Of a DNA stretch of 64,000 bases, positions 1-10,733 are shown piece by piece (the stretch's first letter is position 1; each line of letters starts with the position of its first letter). The notes beneath the pieces were generated by a model. That model saw only the letters and a list, made by a program, of their open reading frames with translations, was not told the origin of the DNA and did not search any database. This stretch comes from Microplitis mediator (lineage: Eukaryota > Arthropoda > Insecta > Hymenoptera > Braconidae): positions 4,735,879 to 4,799,878 of the forward strand of contig NC_079977.1 in the NCBI RefSeq assembly GCF_029852145.1, written 5' to 3'. The translations under genes and the position numbers were made by a program.

Positions 1-258
1 GAATTTGTCCGAATTAAAACGAATTTAAATAATTCTATTCGGTTTACTTCGAATATAATTCTCAAATTTCTGTTTCTGAATCCGAATTAAAACGAATTTG
101 AAATTTTTAAATCGGTTTTATTCTGTTTATTTCAAATTCAAATTTTGAATCGGTTTTATTCTGTTTAATTCAAATTCAAATTTTCAATTCAGTTGAATTC
201 TGTTTTGCAGAATTCGACAAAATATAACAATTAAAATTTTTAATTCGGTCGAATTCAG
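1..258. repeat. AT-rich degenerate motif repeat at left edge
   Basis: Many imperfect direct and inverted copies of a short GAATT/CAAATTC-type motif, with GGTTTTATTCTG recurring, run up to the LINE remnant. No open frame of interest is present. The self-complementary, motif-built texture resembles the foldback elements further right, but no terminus is visible because the window cuts it. Confidence 0.45.
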
Positions 259-720
259 TTGTTTAATCAGGGAAGACTTTTAGTATTTGAGAAGATTTTT
301 TCAGGATTTCCAGCTCACAGTTTGCTTTCTATCTCAAGGTTCATAAAGAAATTGAACGATTTAGCTTTGAAACTTTCCAGACTTTGTGATTTGATGATCT
401 CAATCGGTAATTCTCTCCAGAGCCGAATCACTGTTACGACAAATGAATGCTCGTAGACAGTTGTAGCAAAATTTGGTATTTTAAATGTGACATTGTTATA
501 TTTTTCTGCCAATCTATCCGATCTTCTGATATCTTGGTCTTTTTCGACGAATAGGCCTCAGAGATTTTGGTTCACCGGATTCCAGAAGTTTGTAAAAATA
601 ACAAGCCAAGCAGTACATTCTTTTTATTTTAATATTCAACTAATTTAAGGAACGTCTATGAAGAGTAATATGTACATCACGTCTCAAATCGAATATAAAT
701 CTGACAGCAGTAGAAATTAA
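259..720 (-). mobile_element. LINE ORF2 3'-end remnant, copy 1
   Basis: The minus strand at 512-315 encodes a 65-residue tail that reads like the extreme C-terminus of a non-LTR retrotransposon ORF2, with the typical pattern of a Y-x-x-S-F-x-V-x-x-x-x-L-W-x-x-L-P core followed by S-x-x-S-F-K. Further upstream (up to about 720) the same ORF2 region continues in another frame and carries in-frame stops, so it is dead. A sister copy lies at 4569-5035. The clade is not assigned. Confidence 0.6.
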
Positions 721-1440
721 TTCCAATAGCGAAAAAATGAAGCAGTTTGAATTATCAAGGCTGTTAGAAAAAAAAATGTCTCAGTAGAAACCAATCGCCA
801 GGATCTTCAAGCTTTTAACATCCATATTGACAAGTTAAAAAACTAAAAACATTAAATGTATACATAAGTAATGAACTAATAAGTTTCACTATATTTATTA
901 TTCGCGTACTTCATTAATACTTTATTAATATTCTATGAAATATTATTATTTATGAAATTTATTCTAGTGAAAATGAAAAATTTATTTATATTTTATTGTA
1001 GAGTAAGTTATATAAAAACATGGATTTCAAATCAAAAATAAAAAATTATTCATTTAATAAATAAAAATAAAATCAATGAACATTGACAAATAATAAAAAA
1101 ATGCTTCATTTAACGACAGTGATTAATTATCGATTAAACTGACTTATACCATTTTATTTTAAATTAAATAAATATTTCCAATGATTTAATATTACTGCAC
1201 ATAGTCAGGGAATTTTTGAATTGTTCGACTGGAATACCTGGAAAAGTCAGGGAATTTCAATCTCAAAAATCTGTGGCCACCATGGTCGACTAACTTCAAA
1301 ATCACATATTTGATTTAAAAATATAATTATAAAATTAATAAAACAATTCAAATAAACGAGGCAGGAAAAAAGTAAAACCAATTAAAAGTAAATGATTAAT
1401 AATTTATTACAATATGCATATTTTACAATTAATTATCTTG
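721..1440. other. Gene-free spacer, duplicated downstream flank
   Basis: AT-rich sequence that is repeated almost base for base at about 5040-5736 and belongs to the same segmental duplication as the LINE remnant and the gene. It includes a short GTCAGGGAATTT motif present twice (about 1204 and 1242). It ends with the conserved 3' tail of the array genes, where a poly(A) signal on the minus strand lies at 1403-1408. Confidence 0.6.
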
Positions 1441-2757
1441 TTAGAACTTGCGCAAAAAATCTCTTAAATCAAAATTGTCTAAACATTCAAATACATTATC
1501 GACGGCAACAGACAACAAGTCAGACGCAACGGGAAAAATAATGTGAAAAATTTTAGTACTTATTTCCAACAAAATTTTCCTTTCTAATCCTTTCGAAAAG
1601 CGAAGTTTCATAACCGATCCATAAACCGGATATCGATCGGAAATATCACTAGAAAGTATGAACGTCTCATGATTTTTATTTTTTGCATACGCAGCTAAAA
1701 CGTTATAATTTTTACTCAAAATATCATGAAGCGAAATCCCTGAGTTTGGTATTTTTTCCATCATTGCTCTCGACATTTCTAGCTCACATATTTTTGTATA
1801 ATTATCTAACCGTTTGGGTTTAATAAGAGAAGACAAGAAGTTTTTATGGTTATCAGATAGAGGTGCATTTCGACTTCTTAATTTTACAATCTGTTTAATA
1901 ATGCGTTTTTTATCTTTCATACTAGCAGGGTGAACACGACCATCAGCATTAATAACCCCGGAAGAATCGTCAGTATCGCGTGAAAGATATTCACGGATAT
2001 CAAAATAATTTATGTCTGCATCATTATCTAGGAGAATAGCCAATGTACTTGTATCCTTTGGATCGTAATGTAAATACATTCCAGGACTATCCCCCCACTC
2101 TATATACATTCCTTTATACGAATGGAATAGATACATTGAAACTGGAGTCTCTCCATATTTATTTTTAGCATTAATATCTGCTCCATAATATATCAATGAT
2201 TCCAAAATATCATTGTTGTTTTCAATTATTGCGTGATGGATTGGCGCGAATCCGTCTTCATCATATTCATTGACATCCGCACCAATGTCTAATAATAAAA
2301 AAACCATTGTCAAGTTGTTATTCTTGATAGCCATATGCAGTAATGACTGATCACATTTTAATCCAAAATTTTTATGCTTAACGATAAGTCTTGCGATCTC
2401 AATATTGTCGTGCTCAACTGCTAACTCAATTGGTGATTTATTATTATAAATATTGTCGTTACTTATTTTAGCCCCGTGTTTCAGAAGCATTTTGAAAATT
2501 TTCGTGTTGTTTTTCATGGCGGCTATCTGAAGAGGTGACAGGAAATCACGATCGCTGTGAACTTTTGCATTTTTCCCCAATAAATATGACACTATTTCTA
2601 CTTTATTTTTTTGAATGGCAGTAGTAAGTAGTCGATACCCATCATCCCACAATGGCGAGAATGATAAACCAAATTCCTCTATCATGTCTTTTACTTTCTG
2701 CGTGTCTCCTTTTTTTATTGCATTTAACATGTCGTAATATATTTGCAAGTCATCCAT
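1441..2757 (-). CDS. Ankyrin-repeat protein with C-terminal PRANC/F-box-like domain (group I)
   Basis: 438 codons, no intron. Ankyrin repeats are visible at residues about 40-69, 73-104, 107-134, 137-167 and 169-199, plus a degenerate one near 235-255 (L-D-N-D-A-D-I-N). Residues about 330-438 carry the PRANC-like tail: C-x-x-E-M-S-R-A-M-M-E-K-I-P, then a final F-P-V-A-x-x-L-L-x-x-A-V-D-x-V-F-x-C-L-D-x-x-D-L core that resembles an F-box. PRANC tails of known proteins recruit SKP1-cullin ubiquitin ligases; here that is inference. The ATG is the start conserved in all paralogues. The protein stops four residues early: the CAA codon conserved in paralogues is TAA here, and the old GAT-AAT-TAA end follows. 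Minus-strand AATAAA lies at 1403-1408. Nearest relative is the gene at 5737. Confidence 0.8.
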   Translation of the reverse strand: MDDLQIYYDMLNAIKKGDTQKVKDMIEEFGLSFSPLWDDGYRLLTTAIQKNKVEIVSYLLGKNAKVHSDRDFLSPLQIAAMKNNTKIFKMLLKHGAKISNDNIYNNKSPIELAVEHDNIEIARLIVKHKNFGLKCDQSLLHMAIKNNNLTMVFLLLDIGADVNEYDEDGFAPIHHAIIENNNDILESLIYYGADINAKNKYGETPVSMYLFHSYKGMYIEWGDSPGMYLHYDPKDTSTLAILLDNDADINYFDIREYLSRDTDDSSGVINADGRVHPASMKDKKRIIKQIVKLRSRNAPLSDNHKNFLSSLIKPKRLDNYTKICELEMSRAMMEKIPNSGISLHDILSKNYNVLAAYAKNKNHETFILSSDISDRYPVYGSVMKLRFSKGLERKILLEISTKIFHIIFPVASDLLSVAVDNVFECLDNFDLRDFLRKF

Positions 2758-2872
2758 GATTAATTTATTTAAATTAAACTTCCCGGCATTTGATTATTTA
2801 TTATTTTTTATTATTGAAAACTGGGTGTAACTTACGAACGCAACTATTGTCAACTAACGTACAAGTACTGGA
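2758..2872 (-). promoter_or_regulatory. Conserved 5' block upstream of array genes
   Basis: A block of about 110-130 bp lies immediately upstream of nearly every array ATG (also 7066-7180, 7640-7760, 9814-9930, 15906-16015, 22300-22420, 26141-26250, 31306-31415, 41743-41860, 47622-47740, 62884-63000). On the minus strand it reads GTTGACAATAG, then CGTAAGTTACAC, then an A/T run, then AATTAATCATGG at the start codon. Conservation in unrelated spacer contexts suggests promoter or 5' UTR. The GTAAGT is a perfect splice-donor hexamer, so a very short 5' UTR intron is conceivable. No TATA box is assigned with confidence. Confidence 0.5.
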
Positions 2873-3241
2873 GATAGGAAAGTCGACTTTGACTTTAGTC
2901 AAAAATCGACTTTTGCCTGAAAATAATCGACTTTTTAGGATCGAGTTGAGCCTGTCTGGAATCGATTAGAATCGACTTTTACTCGATGATTTTTCGACTT
3001 TTCTTTTACAGTATGTAGGATCTGATGGTAAAATAGTTCGTGATATTTTTACTTCTCGTCTCTTTCTTTTTAATACCTCGGAGGTATTGGATTTCGGAAA
3101 TATTGTTCTTCTAAATATTGATAATTCTTTATTACGAAAGAATGAATATTGTAAATTCTGAGTATGTGTTGATATGAACATTAGAAAATCGATGTTTTTG
3201 ACAAAGTGATAATTCGTCATTCTGAATTATGAACCATCTTT
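2873..3241. repeat. AGTCGA-motif repeat block, copy 1
   Basis: Direct and inverted copies of AAAGTCGA/TCGACTTT fill the first 130 bases, followed by about 240 bases of unrecognised sequence. The whole block is duplicated upstream of another group I gene at 9931-10311. Related AGTCGA blocks lie at about 17086-17200, 31425-31565 and 33885-33990. Several are bounded by a GGGAT or ATCCC hexamer-like edge, which suggests a small inverted-repeat element. Confidence 0.55.
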
Positions 3242-3759
3242 ATTGCACACCTCAAGCGCGAAAGTGCTAGGGGTGCTTTACTGACGGTTCTTCCTCGTTG
3301 ACAATTTCTCTCATAATTTATCCCAAATAATGTAGAAATTAAAACAGGGTGTCATTAATTGTTATTAAGATATATTATTATAAATACGCATAACTAATAT
3401 TTTATTTTATGTTTTTTTAATTAACGAGCGATTCGTTTATTTTATTTTATTTTTTTTAACTCGTTTATTTTTATTTTTAAATTTATAACAAAGGAATTAA
3501 ATACTCAAGGTGCCGGTTTTAAAATCTCCCCATCCTATTAATTGTCTAGTGGTAAAAGTTATTGATAATTCATAATTATTTTATGATAATTGAAACATTT
3601 GGTGTTTTAATTCAACTATTTATAATTATTATGGTGGTGATTAATGAGTGAATGGGGGAGATCAGAATGGTATTGATGCGGTTATGGCTTGGAAATAAAA
3701 AAAAAAATTTTTTTTTTATTCTAATTGGAATTCAAATATTTGCAATTTTTTAATTGGTA
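3242..3759. other. Possible element terminus with hairpin, then AT-rich spacer
   Basis: The first 40 bases (GCACACCTC...GGGGTGCTTTA) match the layout of the terminus of the element at 28197-29060 (GCAC...CGAA...GGAGTGCTTTA), including a GCGAAAGTGC-type stem-loop. No matching right end was found, so this is at best a truncated copy. The remainder up to about 3759 is AT-rich with no gene recognised. Confidence 0.35.
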
Positions 3760-4260
3760 ATTAATAATTAAAGGGATTAATTAAAAAAAATTATTATGAC
3801 CTTTAATCATGAAAATCAATTATTTTAATTAATTTAATTAATCAGGACTCGAATCTATTATTTGAGCCTTACAAATTAATTGAAATTGATAATTAATTAT
3901 TGGAAAATTAATTAAATAAAAATATTGAGGCCCTTAATTATGATTAACATCAATAACTTCAATTAATTAAATTAATGAGGACTCGAATTAATTATTTGAG
4001 TCTGAAAAATTAATTAAAGTTGATAATTAATTATTAAAAAATTAATTAAATAAAAATATTAAGGCCCTTAATTATAATTAACATCAATAATTTTAAATAA
4101 GTAAATTAATGAGGACTCGAATTAATTATTTGAGTCTTAAAAATTAATTAAATAAAATTATTAAGGCACTTAATTATAATTAACATCAAAATTTTAATTA
4201 ATTAAATTAATGAGGACTTGAATTAATCATTTGAGTCTTAACTATTAATTTAAAAGAAAA
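3760..4260. repeat. Tandem repeat of about 134 bp, four degenerate units
   Basis: The landmark AGGACTCGAATTAATTATTT recurs at about 3844, 3978, 4112 and (AGGACTTG variant) 4213, giving spacings of about 134, 134 and 101 bases. Each unit also contains a palindromic GACTCGAAT...TTTGAGTC pair and AATTAATTAAAT runs. From 4261 to 4568 the sequence is AT-rich with no feature seen. Confidence 0.6.
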
Positions 4261-4568
4261 TTAAAATTAATATTTAAATGAATAAAAATAAAAAAAAAAC
4301 TCATTTAATTGTACAATTGAATTAATTAAAATACGATTTATTTAAATTGCACATTTTTCACACGCGTCTTGCGCACATTTTTAAATCACACGAATAAACT
4401 AATAGAACAAAATAATAACTAATTATAATATAATATTAATTATTAAATTGTAAAACAATACGATATTTAACTTTTAGCCGAGTACATGTAAGTGATATGT
4501 AATAAAAGTTTTTTTTTTATTACATTACTGGCAAATTAATGATTTTATTAATTCGACTTAAGTGAATT

Positions 4569-5035
4569 ATGTTGATAAGACTTTTTGTATTTGAGAATAT
4601 TTTTTCAGGATTTCCAGCTTACAGCTTGCTTTCTATCTCAAGGTTCATAAAGAAATTGAATGATGTAACTTCGAAACTTTCCAGACTGTGTGATTTGATG
4701 ATCTCAATCGGTAATTCTCTCCAGAGCCGAATCACTGTTACGACAAATGAATGCTCGTAGACAGTTGTAGCAAAATTTGGTATTTTAAATGTGACATTGT
4801 TATATTTTTCTGCCAATCTATCCGATCTTCTGATATCTTGGTCTTTTTCGACGAATAGGCCTCAGAGATTTTGGTTCACCGGATTCCAGAAGTTTGTAAA
4901 AATAACAAGCCAAGCAGTACATTCTTTTCATTTTAATATTCAACCAATTTAAGGAATGTCTATGAGGAGTGATATGTCCATCGCGTCTCAAATCGAATAT
5001 AAATCTGACAGCAGTAGAAATTGATTCCAATAGCG
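4569..5035 (-). mobile_element. LINE ORF2 3'-end remnant, copy 2
   Basis: Near-identical to 259-720. The two minus-strand frames 5030-4818 (with R-F-I-F-D-L-R-R-D-G-H-I-T-P and C-Y-F-Y-K-L-L) and 4816-4619 together give the continuous ORF2 C-terminal region, in different frames. Here the upstream frame is still open, whereas copy 1 has a stop, so this copy is the better preserved. Confidence 0.6.
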
Positions 5036-5736
5036 AAAAAATGAAGCAGTTTGAATTATCAAGACTGTTAGAAAAAAAAAAGTCTCAGTAGAAATCAATC
5101 GCCAGGATCTTCAAGCTATTAACATCCATATTGACAAGTTAAAAAACTAAAAACATTAAATGTATGCATAAGTAATGAACTAATAAGTTTCACTATATTT
5201 ATTATTCGCGTACTTCGTTAATACTTTATTAATATTCTATGAACTATTATTATTTATGAAATTTATTCTAGTGAAAATGAAAAATTTATTTATATTTTAT
5301 TATAGAGTAAGTTATATAAAAACATGGATTTCAAATCAAAAATAAAAAATGATTCATTTAATAAATAAAAAAAAAAAAACAATGAACATTGACAAATAAT
5401 AAAAAAAAGTTTCATTAAACGACAATGATTAATTATTGATTAAACTGACTTATACCATTTTATTTTAATTTAAATAAATATTTTCAATGATTTAATATTA
5501 CTACACATAGTCAGGGAATTTTTGAATTGTTTGACTGGAATACCTGGAAAAGTCAGGGAATTTCAATCTCAAAAATCTGTGGCCACCATGGTCGACTAAC
5601 TTCAAAATCACATATTTGATCTATAAATATAATTATAAAATTAATAAAACAATTCAAATAAACGAGGCAGAAAAAAAAAGTAAAACCCATTAAAAGTAAA
5701 TAATTAATAATTTATTACAATATACATATTTTACAA

Positions 5737-7065
5737 TTAATTATCTTGCTCGAATACGCGCAGAAAATGTCTTAAATCCTTAATATCTAAACATTTAAAT
5801 ACATCATCGACGGCATCAGACAACAATTTAGACGCAACGGGAAAAAGATATTGAAAAATTTCCGTACTCATTTCCAACAAATTTTTCCTTTCTAATCCTT
5901 TCAAAAAGCGATGTTCTATAGCCGATCCATAAACCCGATATCGATCTGAAATATCACTAGAACGTATGAACGTCTCATGATTTTTATTTTTTGCATACGT
6001 AGCTAAAACGTTATAATTTTTACTCAAAATATCATGAAGCGAAATCTCCGAGTTTGGTATTTTTTCCGTGATAATTTTCGAAATTTCTAGCTCACACATT
6101 TTTTTATAATCATCCAACGGTTTTTCTTCAAGAAAAGAAGACAATAATATATTACTGTTATAAGAAAGAGGTGCATTTCGACTTTTTAATTTTACAATCT
6201 GTTTAATAATGATTTCTTTGTCTTCCATACTAGCACGGTCAACACTACCATCATCATAAAAAGTCACGGCAGAAATATCAGTAGAGCGTGAAAAATATTC
6301 ACGGATATCAAGATCATTTATGTCTGCATCATTATCTAGGAGAATATCCAATGTACTTGTGCCCTTTCGAACGAATTCTTCTAAATCCAATCCTTGACTA
6401 TTCGGCTTTATATACGTTCCTTCATACGAATGGAATAGATACATTGAAACTGGAGTATCTCCATATTTATTTTTAGCATTAATATCTGCTCCATAATCTA
6501 TCAGTGATTCCAAAATATCATTGTTGTTTTCCATTATTGCGTGATGGATTGGCGCGAATCCGTCGTCATCATATTCATTGACATCCGCACCAATGTTTAA
6601 TAATAATAAGACCATTGTCAAGTTGTTTTTCTTGATTGCCATATGCAGTAACGACCGATCACATTTTAATCCAAAATTTTTGTGATCAACGATAAGTCTT
6701 GCGATCTTAATATTGTTGTGCTCAACTGCCAACTCAATTGGTGATTTATTATTATGAATATTGTCGTTACTTATTTTAGCCCCGTGTTTCAGAAGCATTT
6801 TGAAAATTTTCGTGTTGTTTTTCATGGCGGCTATCTGAAGAGGTGACAGGAAATCACGATCGCTGTAAACTTTTGCATTTTTCCGCAATAAATATGCGAC
6901 TATTTCTACTTTATTTTTTTGAATGGCAGTAGTAAGTAGTCGATACCCATCATCCCACAATGGAGAGAATGATAAACCAAATTCCTCTATCATGTCTTTT
7001 ACTTTCTGCGTGTCTCCTTTTTTTATTGAATTTAACATGTCGTAATATTTTTGCAAATCATCCAT
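5737..7065 (-). CDS. Ankyrin-repeat protein with C-terminal PRANC/F-box-like domain (group I)
   Basis: 442 codons, single exon, intact. It has the same repeat spacing as its duplicate at 1441. It differs mainly in the stretch between the ankyrin block and the tail (residues about 215-300), where the sequence is unalignable by eye for about 15 residues, and in the segment after C-E-L-E (S-K-I-I-T-E-K instead of S-R-A-M-M-E-K). It keeps the full tail ending F-E-Q-D-N. Poly(A) signal on the minus strand at 5711-5716. Likely an intracellular adaptor; the partner is unknown. Confidence 0.8.
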   Translation of the reverse strand: MDDLQKYYDMLNSIKKGDTQKVKDMIEEFGLSFSPLWDDGYRLLTTAIQKNKVEIVAYLLRKNAKVYSDRDFLSPLQIAAMKNNTKIFKMLLKHGAKISNDNIHNNKSPIELAVEHNNIKIARLIVDHKNFGLKCDRSLLHMAIKKNNLTMVLLLLNIGADVNEYDDDGFAPIHHAIMENNNDILESLIDYGADINAKNKYGDTPVSMYLFHSYEGTYIKPNSQGLDLEEFVRKGTSTLDILLDNDADINDLDIREYFSRSTDISAVTFYDDGSVDRASMEDKEIIIKQIVKLKSRNAPLSYNSNILLSSFLEEKPLDDYKKMCELEISKIITEKIPNSEISLHDILSKNYNVLATYAKNKNHETFIRSSDISDRYRVYGSAIEHRFLKGLERKNLLEMSTEIFQYLFPVASKLLSDAVDDVFKCLDIKDLRHFLRVFEQDN

Positions 7066-7532
7066 GATTAATTTATTGATATTTAACTTCTCGGCACTTA
7101 ATTATTTATTATTTTTTATTATTGAAAACTGGGTGTAACTTACGAACGCAACTATTGTCAACTAACATACAAATACTTGTAATTTTAACCAGCGTGACTT
7201 GTAATTAAGATGGCCAGAAAAATATTTGGTAAGTAGCCCCACCTAGGTTAAAAAGAGCCTAATGTGCTACTTAGCTGTAGGTATATTTACTTTAACAAAT
7301 CATATCTCGGGCGCGTAAAATTCAAAGTCTATAATGGTTTCATTGCTATTAGTGTAATTTACCAAATATTGTAATTAACCTAAGATAAATTTAAATAATA
7401 AATATAGAAATCATTTATTTTCATAATAAAAATAATTTTTTGATAAAAATTACTCTGTAATTTCGAGTAATCCTGGGCCGTTGCAAAAAATTGGTATTAA
7501 ATTTTGAATTATTATTATCTCATGATTTATTA
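7066..7532. other. 5' block of the upstream gene and unrecognised spacer
   Basis: The conserved 5' block runs to about 7190. From about 7195 to 7532 the sequence is not shared with other array spacers (it includes AGCCCCACCTAGG and CTACTTAGCTG) and holds no gene I can recognise. Confidence 0.5.
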
Positions 7533-7639
7533 AATGGACAGAATGATAAACCAAATTCCTCTATCATGTCTCTTACTTTTTGCGTATTTCCTTCATTTAT
7601 TGAATCTATCATGTTGAAATATTTTTGCTGGTCGTCCAT
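7533..7639 (-). pseudogene. 5' fragment of an ankyrin-PRANC array gene
   Basis: The conserved 5' block and ATG (7639) are present. About 34 codons of the N-terminus follow (M-D-D-Q-Q-K-Y-F-N-M-I-D-S-I...), up to the G-L-S-F-C-P motif. Homology then stops and the frame terminates after a few foreign codons. It is the stump of a deleted array unit. The N-terminal wording is closest to the pseudogene at 20979-22299. Confidence 0.75.
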
Positions 7640-8490
7640 GATTAATTTATTTATATTTAATTTGTCGGCAGTTAATTATTTTTAATTTTTTATTATTGAA
7701 AACTGCGAGTAACTTACGAAGCAACTATTGTCAACTAACGTACAAGTACCTGTAATTCTAATTAGTGTGACTTGTAATGAAATGGAGTGTGAAGGCAAAA
7801 TATTTAAGCCCAATTTTCATAAATTTTTATGAGTGAAGATAACGGATGTGAGATAATTTGTAATTTTTGAATAAGTGAATTTAATAATCGAAATAATTAA
7901 ATTTTGACAAACGCGGGTGCTAATTTTTCAATTATCTGATGCGCGTTTTTGAATTTTGTTCTATTGACATTTTATTTGTTAATTTAAAAATTGGAAATTG
8001 ACAATCGTAAGCTGCATTCACACTCATTATGTTTTTGGCCCATAAAAAATAAAGTTACCTTCGGATGTATTGAGTTTCCTCGGTGGCGCTTGCCCACCTT
8101 CCGACTGTAAAAAAAACTTTTTGAAATTTTATTAAAATTTTTTTTAAACTGTTGGATTAAAAATTAAAAAAAAAACAAACTAAAAATATGCAAATGTTGA
8201 AAATTAAAAGAATTGTAGGTGCGATTATTGAAATATTTTTTTTATATTCTCTTGCTCTTAAAAAAATCATCAGACGTCAGCTAATTTCAGTACTATTTTT
8301 TTTGTAACTGATTTGTTCTAAAAAAAAAATCCGAAAATTGTTAGTTGCCTACTAACTTCAAAATCACATATTTGATCTATAAATATAATTATAAAATTAA
8401 TAAAACAATTCAAATAAACGAGGCAGAAAAAAAGTAAAACCAATTAAAAGTAAATAATTAATCATTTATTACGACATACATATTTTACAA
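7640..8490. repeat. Array spacer, uninterrupted copy
   Basis: 5' block, then a conserved segment with GCGGATGTGAGA, ACGCGGGTGC and GCTGCATTCACACTCATTAT, then CCTNGGTGGCGCTTGC. After that come a long A/T stretch and the CAAATAAACGAGGCAG 3' flank of the next gene. This is one of the cleanest spacers and serves as the empty-site reference for insertions in other units. Confidence 0.65.
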
Positions 8491-9813
8491 TTAATTATCT
8501 TGTCGGAACATGCGCAAAAAATCTCTTAAATCCTTAATATCTAAACATTTAAATACATCATCGACAGAATCAGACAACAATTCAGACGCAACGGGAAAAA
8601 GATCATGAAAAATTTTAGTACTTATTTCCAACAAATTTTTCCTTTTTAATCCTTTCGAGAAGCGAAGTTTCATAACCGATCCATAAACCGGATATCGATC
8701 TGAAATATCACTAGAAAGTATGAACGTCTCATGATTTTTATTTTTTGCATACGCAGCTAAAACATTATAATTTTTACTCAAAACATCATGAAGCGAAATC
8801 TCCGAGTTTGGTATTTTTTCCATCATTGCTCTCGAAATTTCTTGCTCACATATTTTTGTATAATCATCTAACGGTTTTTTGAGAAAAGAAGACAATAATA
8901 TATTACTGTTATAAGATAGAAGTGCATTTCGACTTTTTAATTTTACAATCTGTTTAATAATGCGTTTTTTGTCTTTCAAATTACCACGGTCAACACGACC
9001 ATCAGGAGAAATAACCACAAAATTATTGTCAGTATTGCGTGAAAGATATTCACGGATATCAAGATCATTTATGTCTGCATCATTATCTAGGAGAATATCC
9101 AATGTACTTTTCTTCTTTGGTTTGTCAGGTACATCCATTCCAAAACTATCCGAACTCATATACATTCCTCTATACGAATGCGATAGATACAACGAAACTG
9201 GAGTCTCTCCATATTTATTTCTAGCATTAATATCTGCTCCATAATCTATCAGTGATTCCAAAATATCATTGTTGTTTTCTATTATTGCGTGATGGATTGG
9301 AGCTAATCTGTCGTCATCATATTCATTGACATCCGCACCATTGTCTAATAATAATAAGACCATTGCGAAGTAGTTTTTCTTGACAGCCATATGCAATAAT
9401 GACTGATCATATTTTTTTCCAAAATTTTTATGCTTAACGATAAGTCTTGCGATCTTAATATTGTTGTGCTCAACTGCCAACTCAATTGGTGATTTATTAT
9501 TATGAATATTGTCATTACTTATCTTAGCGCCGTGTTCTAGAAGCATTTTAAAAATTTTCGTGTTGTTTTTCATGGCGGCTATCTGAAGAGGTGACAGGAA
9601 ATCACGATCGCTGTGAACTTTTGCATTTTTCCCCAATAAATATGACACTATTTCTACTTTATCTTTTTCAATGGCAGTAGTAAGTAGTCGATACCCATCA
9701 TCCCACAATGGAGAGAATGATAAACCAAATTCGTCTATTATGTCTTTTACTTTCTGCGTATCTCCATTTTTTATTGAATTTAACATGTCGTAATATTTTT
9801 GCAAGTCATCCAT
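8491..9813 (-). CDS. Ankyrin-repeat protein with C-terminal PRANC/F-box-like domain (group I)
   Basis: 440 codons from the conserved ATG at 9813. The frame stays open for at least 32 more codons upstream, but with no in-frame ATG there, so I use the paralogue start. Ankyrin repeats occupy residues about 40-200; the PRANC-like tail ends F-R-Q-D-N. Near the hinge it carries S-S-D-S-F-G-M-D-V-P, differing from both other group I genes. Poly(A) signal at 8465-8470. Its upstream flank matches that of the gene at 1441 for about 480 bp, so these two share a more distant duplicated context. Confidence 0.8.
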   Translation of the reverse strand: MDDLQKYYDMLNSIKNGDTQKVKDIIDEFGLSFSPLWDDGYRLLTTAIEKDKVEIVSYLLGKNAKVHSDRDFLSPLQIAAMKNNTKIFKMLLEHGAKISNDNIHNNKSPIELAVEHNNIKIARLIVKHKNFGKKYDQSLLHMAVKKNYFAMVLLLLDNGADVNEYDDDRLAPIHHAIIENNNDILESLIDYGADINARNKYGETPVSLYLSHSYRGMYMSSDSFGMDVPDKPKKKSTLDILLDNDADINDLDIREYLSRNTDNNFVVISPDGRVDRGNLKDKKRIIKQIVKLKSRNALLSYNSNILLSSFLKKPLDDYTKICEQEISRAMMEKIPNSEISLHDVLSKNYNVLAAYAKNKNHETFILSSDISDRYPVYGSVMKLRFSKGLKRKNLLEISTKIFHDLFPVASELLSDSVDDVFKCLDIKDLRDFLRMFRQDN

Positions 9814-10311
9814 GATTAATTTATTTAAATTTAACTTCCCGGCACTTAATAATTTTTTATTTTTTATTATTGAAAACTGGGTGTAACTTACGAACGCAAC
9901 TATTGTCAACTAACGTACAAGTACTAGAGATAGGAAAGTCGACTTTGACTTTAGTCAAAACTCGACTTTCATCTGAAAATAATCGACTTTTAAGGATTGA
10001 GTTGAGCCTGTCTGGAATCGATTAGAATCGACTTTTACTCGATGATTTTTCGACTTTTTTTTACAGTATGTAGGATCTGATGGTAAAATAGTTCGTGATA
10101 TTTTTACTTCTCGTCTCTTTTTTTTTAAAACCTCAGAGGTATTGGATTTCTGAAATATTGTCCTTCTAAATATTGATAATTCTTTATTACGAAAGAACGA
10201 ATATTGTAAATTCTGAGTATGTGTTGATATGAATATTAGAAAATCGATGTGTTTGACAAGGTGATAATTCGTCATTCTGAATTATGAACCATCTTTATTT
10301 TTGTTATGTCC
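9814..10311. repeat. 5' block plus AGTCGA block, copy 2
   Basis: Collinear with 2758-3241, ending at the same ATTATGAACCATCTTTATT landmark. There the first copy meets a GCAC terminus and this copy meets an LTR-like element. The shared end point suggests a real boundary of the duplicated block. Confidence 0.6.
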
Positions 10312-10685
10312 AGGGAGGTTACTAGGATCGGAGCTAACGCCACCTCCTGGACAGTGGGCAGTTCGTTGTCACGCGGGACCAATTTTGAATTTGAAAACAG
10401 TGATAAATTTATTGTTGACTATGATGATGATGATTATGATGATTAATTAATGAAATAATGAAATTATGGATAAGGATAGATGTAATTGATAAAATAACTT
10501 TTAACTGAAGACTGAGTTTTATTATTAAGTGTAGATAAGATTTGATCAGTAATAACAGTTGTGCTCGTCAATAGTTCTCGGAGAGAAGTGAAGTTACATC
10601 AGCCGGCAGAGAGATCTCTGACTCTCCTCTCTTCGACTTCTCCCCACTACTCTCATGTTCACACTCATGCTCACACAATATACTT

Positions 10686-10733
<48 letters not shown>

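Larger units (their letters stand above)
4569..7180. repeat. Segmental tandem duplication (partner 259-2872)
   Basis: LINE remnant, downstream spacer, gene and 5' block are collinear with 259-2872. The landmark before the LINE tail lies 2469 bases from the ATG in copy 1 and 2473 in copy 2. This is direct evidence that the group I genes at 1441 and 5737 arose by duplication of a unit of at least 2.6 kb that already carried the LINE fragment. Confidence 0.75.

Noticed and set aside
8960..9244. Plus-strand ORFs opposite array genes (for example 6288-6476, 9039-9224, 21449-21649, 30448-30660)
   Set aside because: They are antisense shadows of the conserved ankyrin-PRANC coding sequence, at homologous positions in several copies.
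8491..9909. N-terminal extension of the gene at 8491 by 32 codons
   Set aside because: The extension has no ATG and corresponds to the conserved non-coding 5' block that is not open in paralogues.
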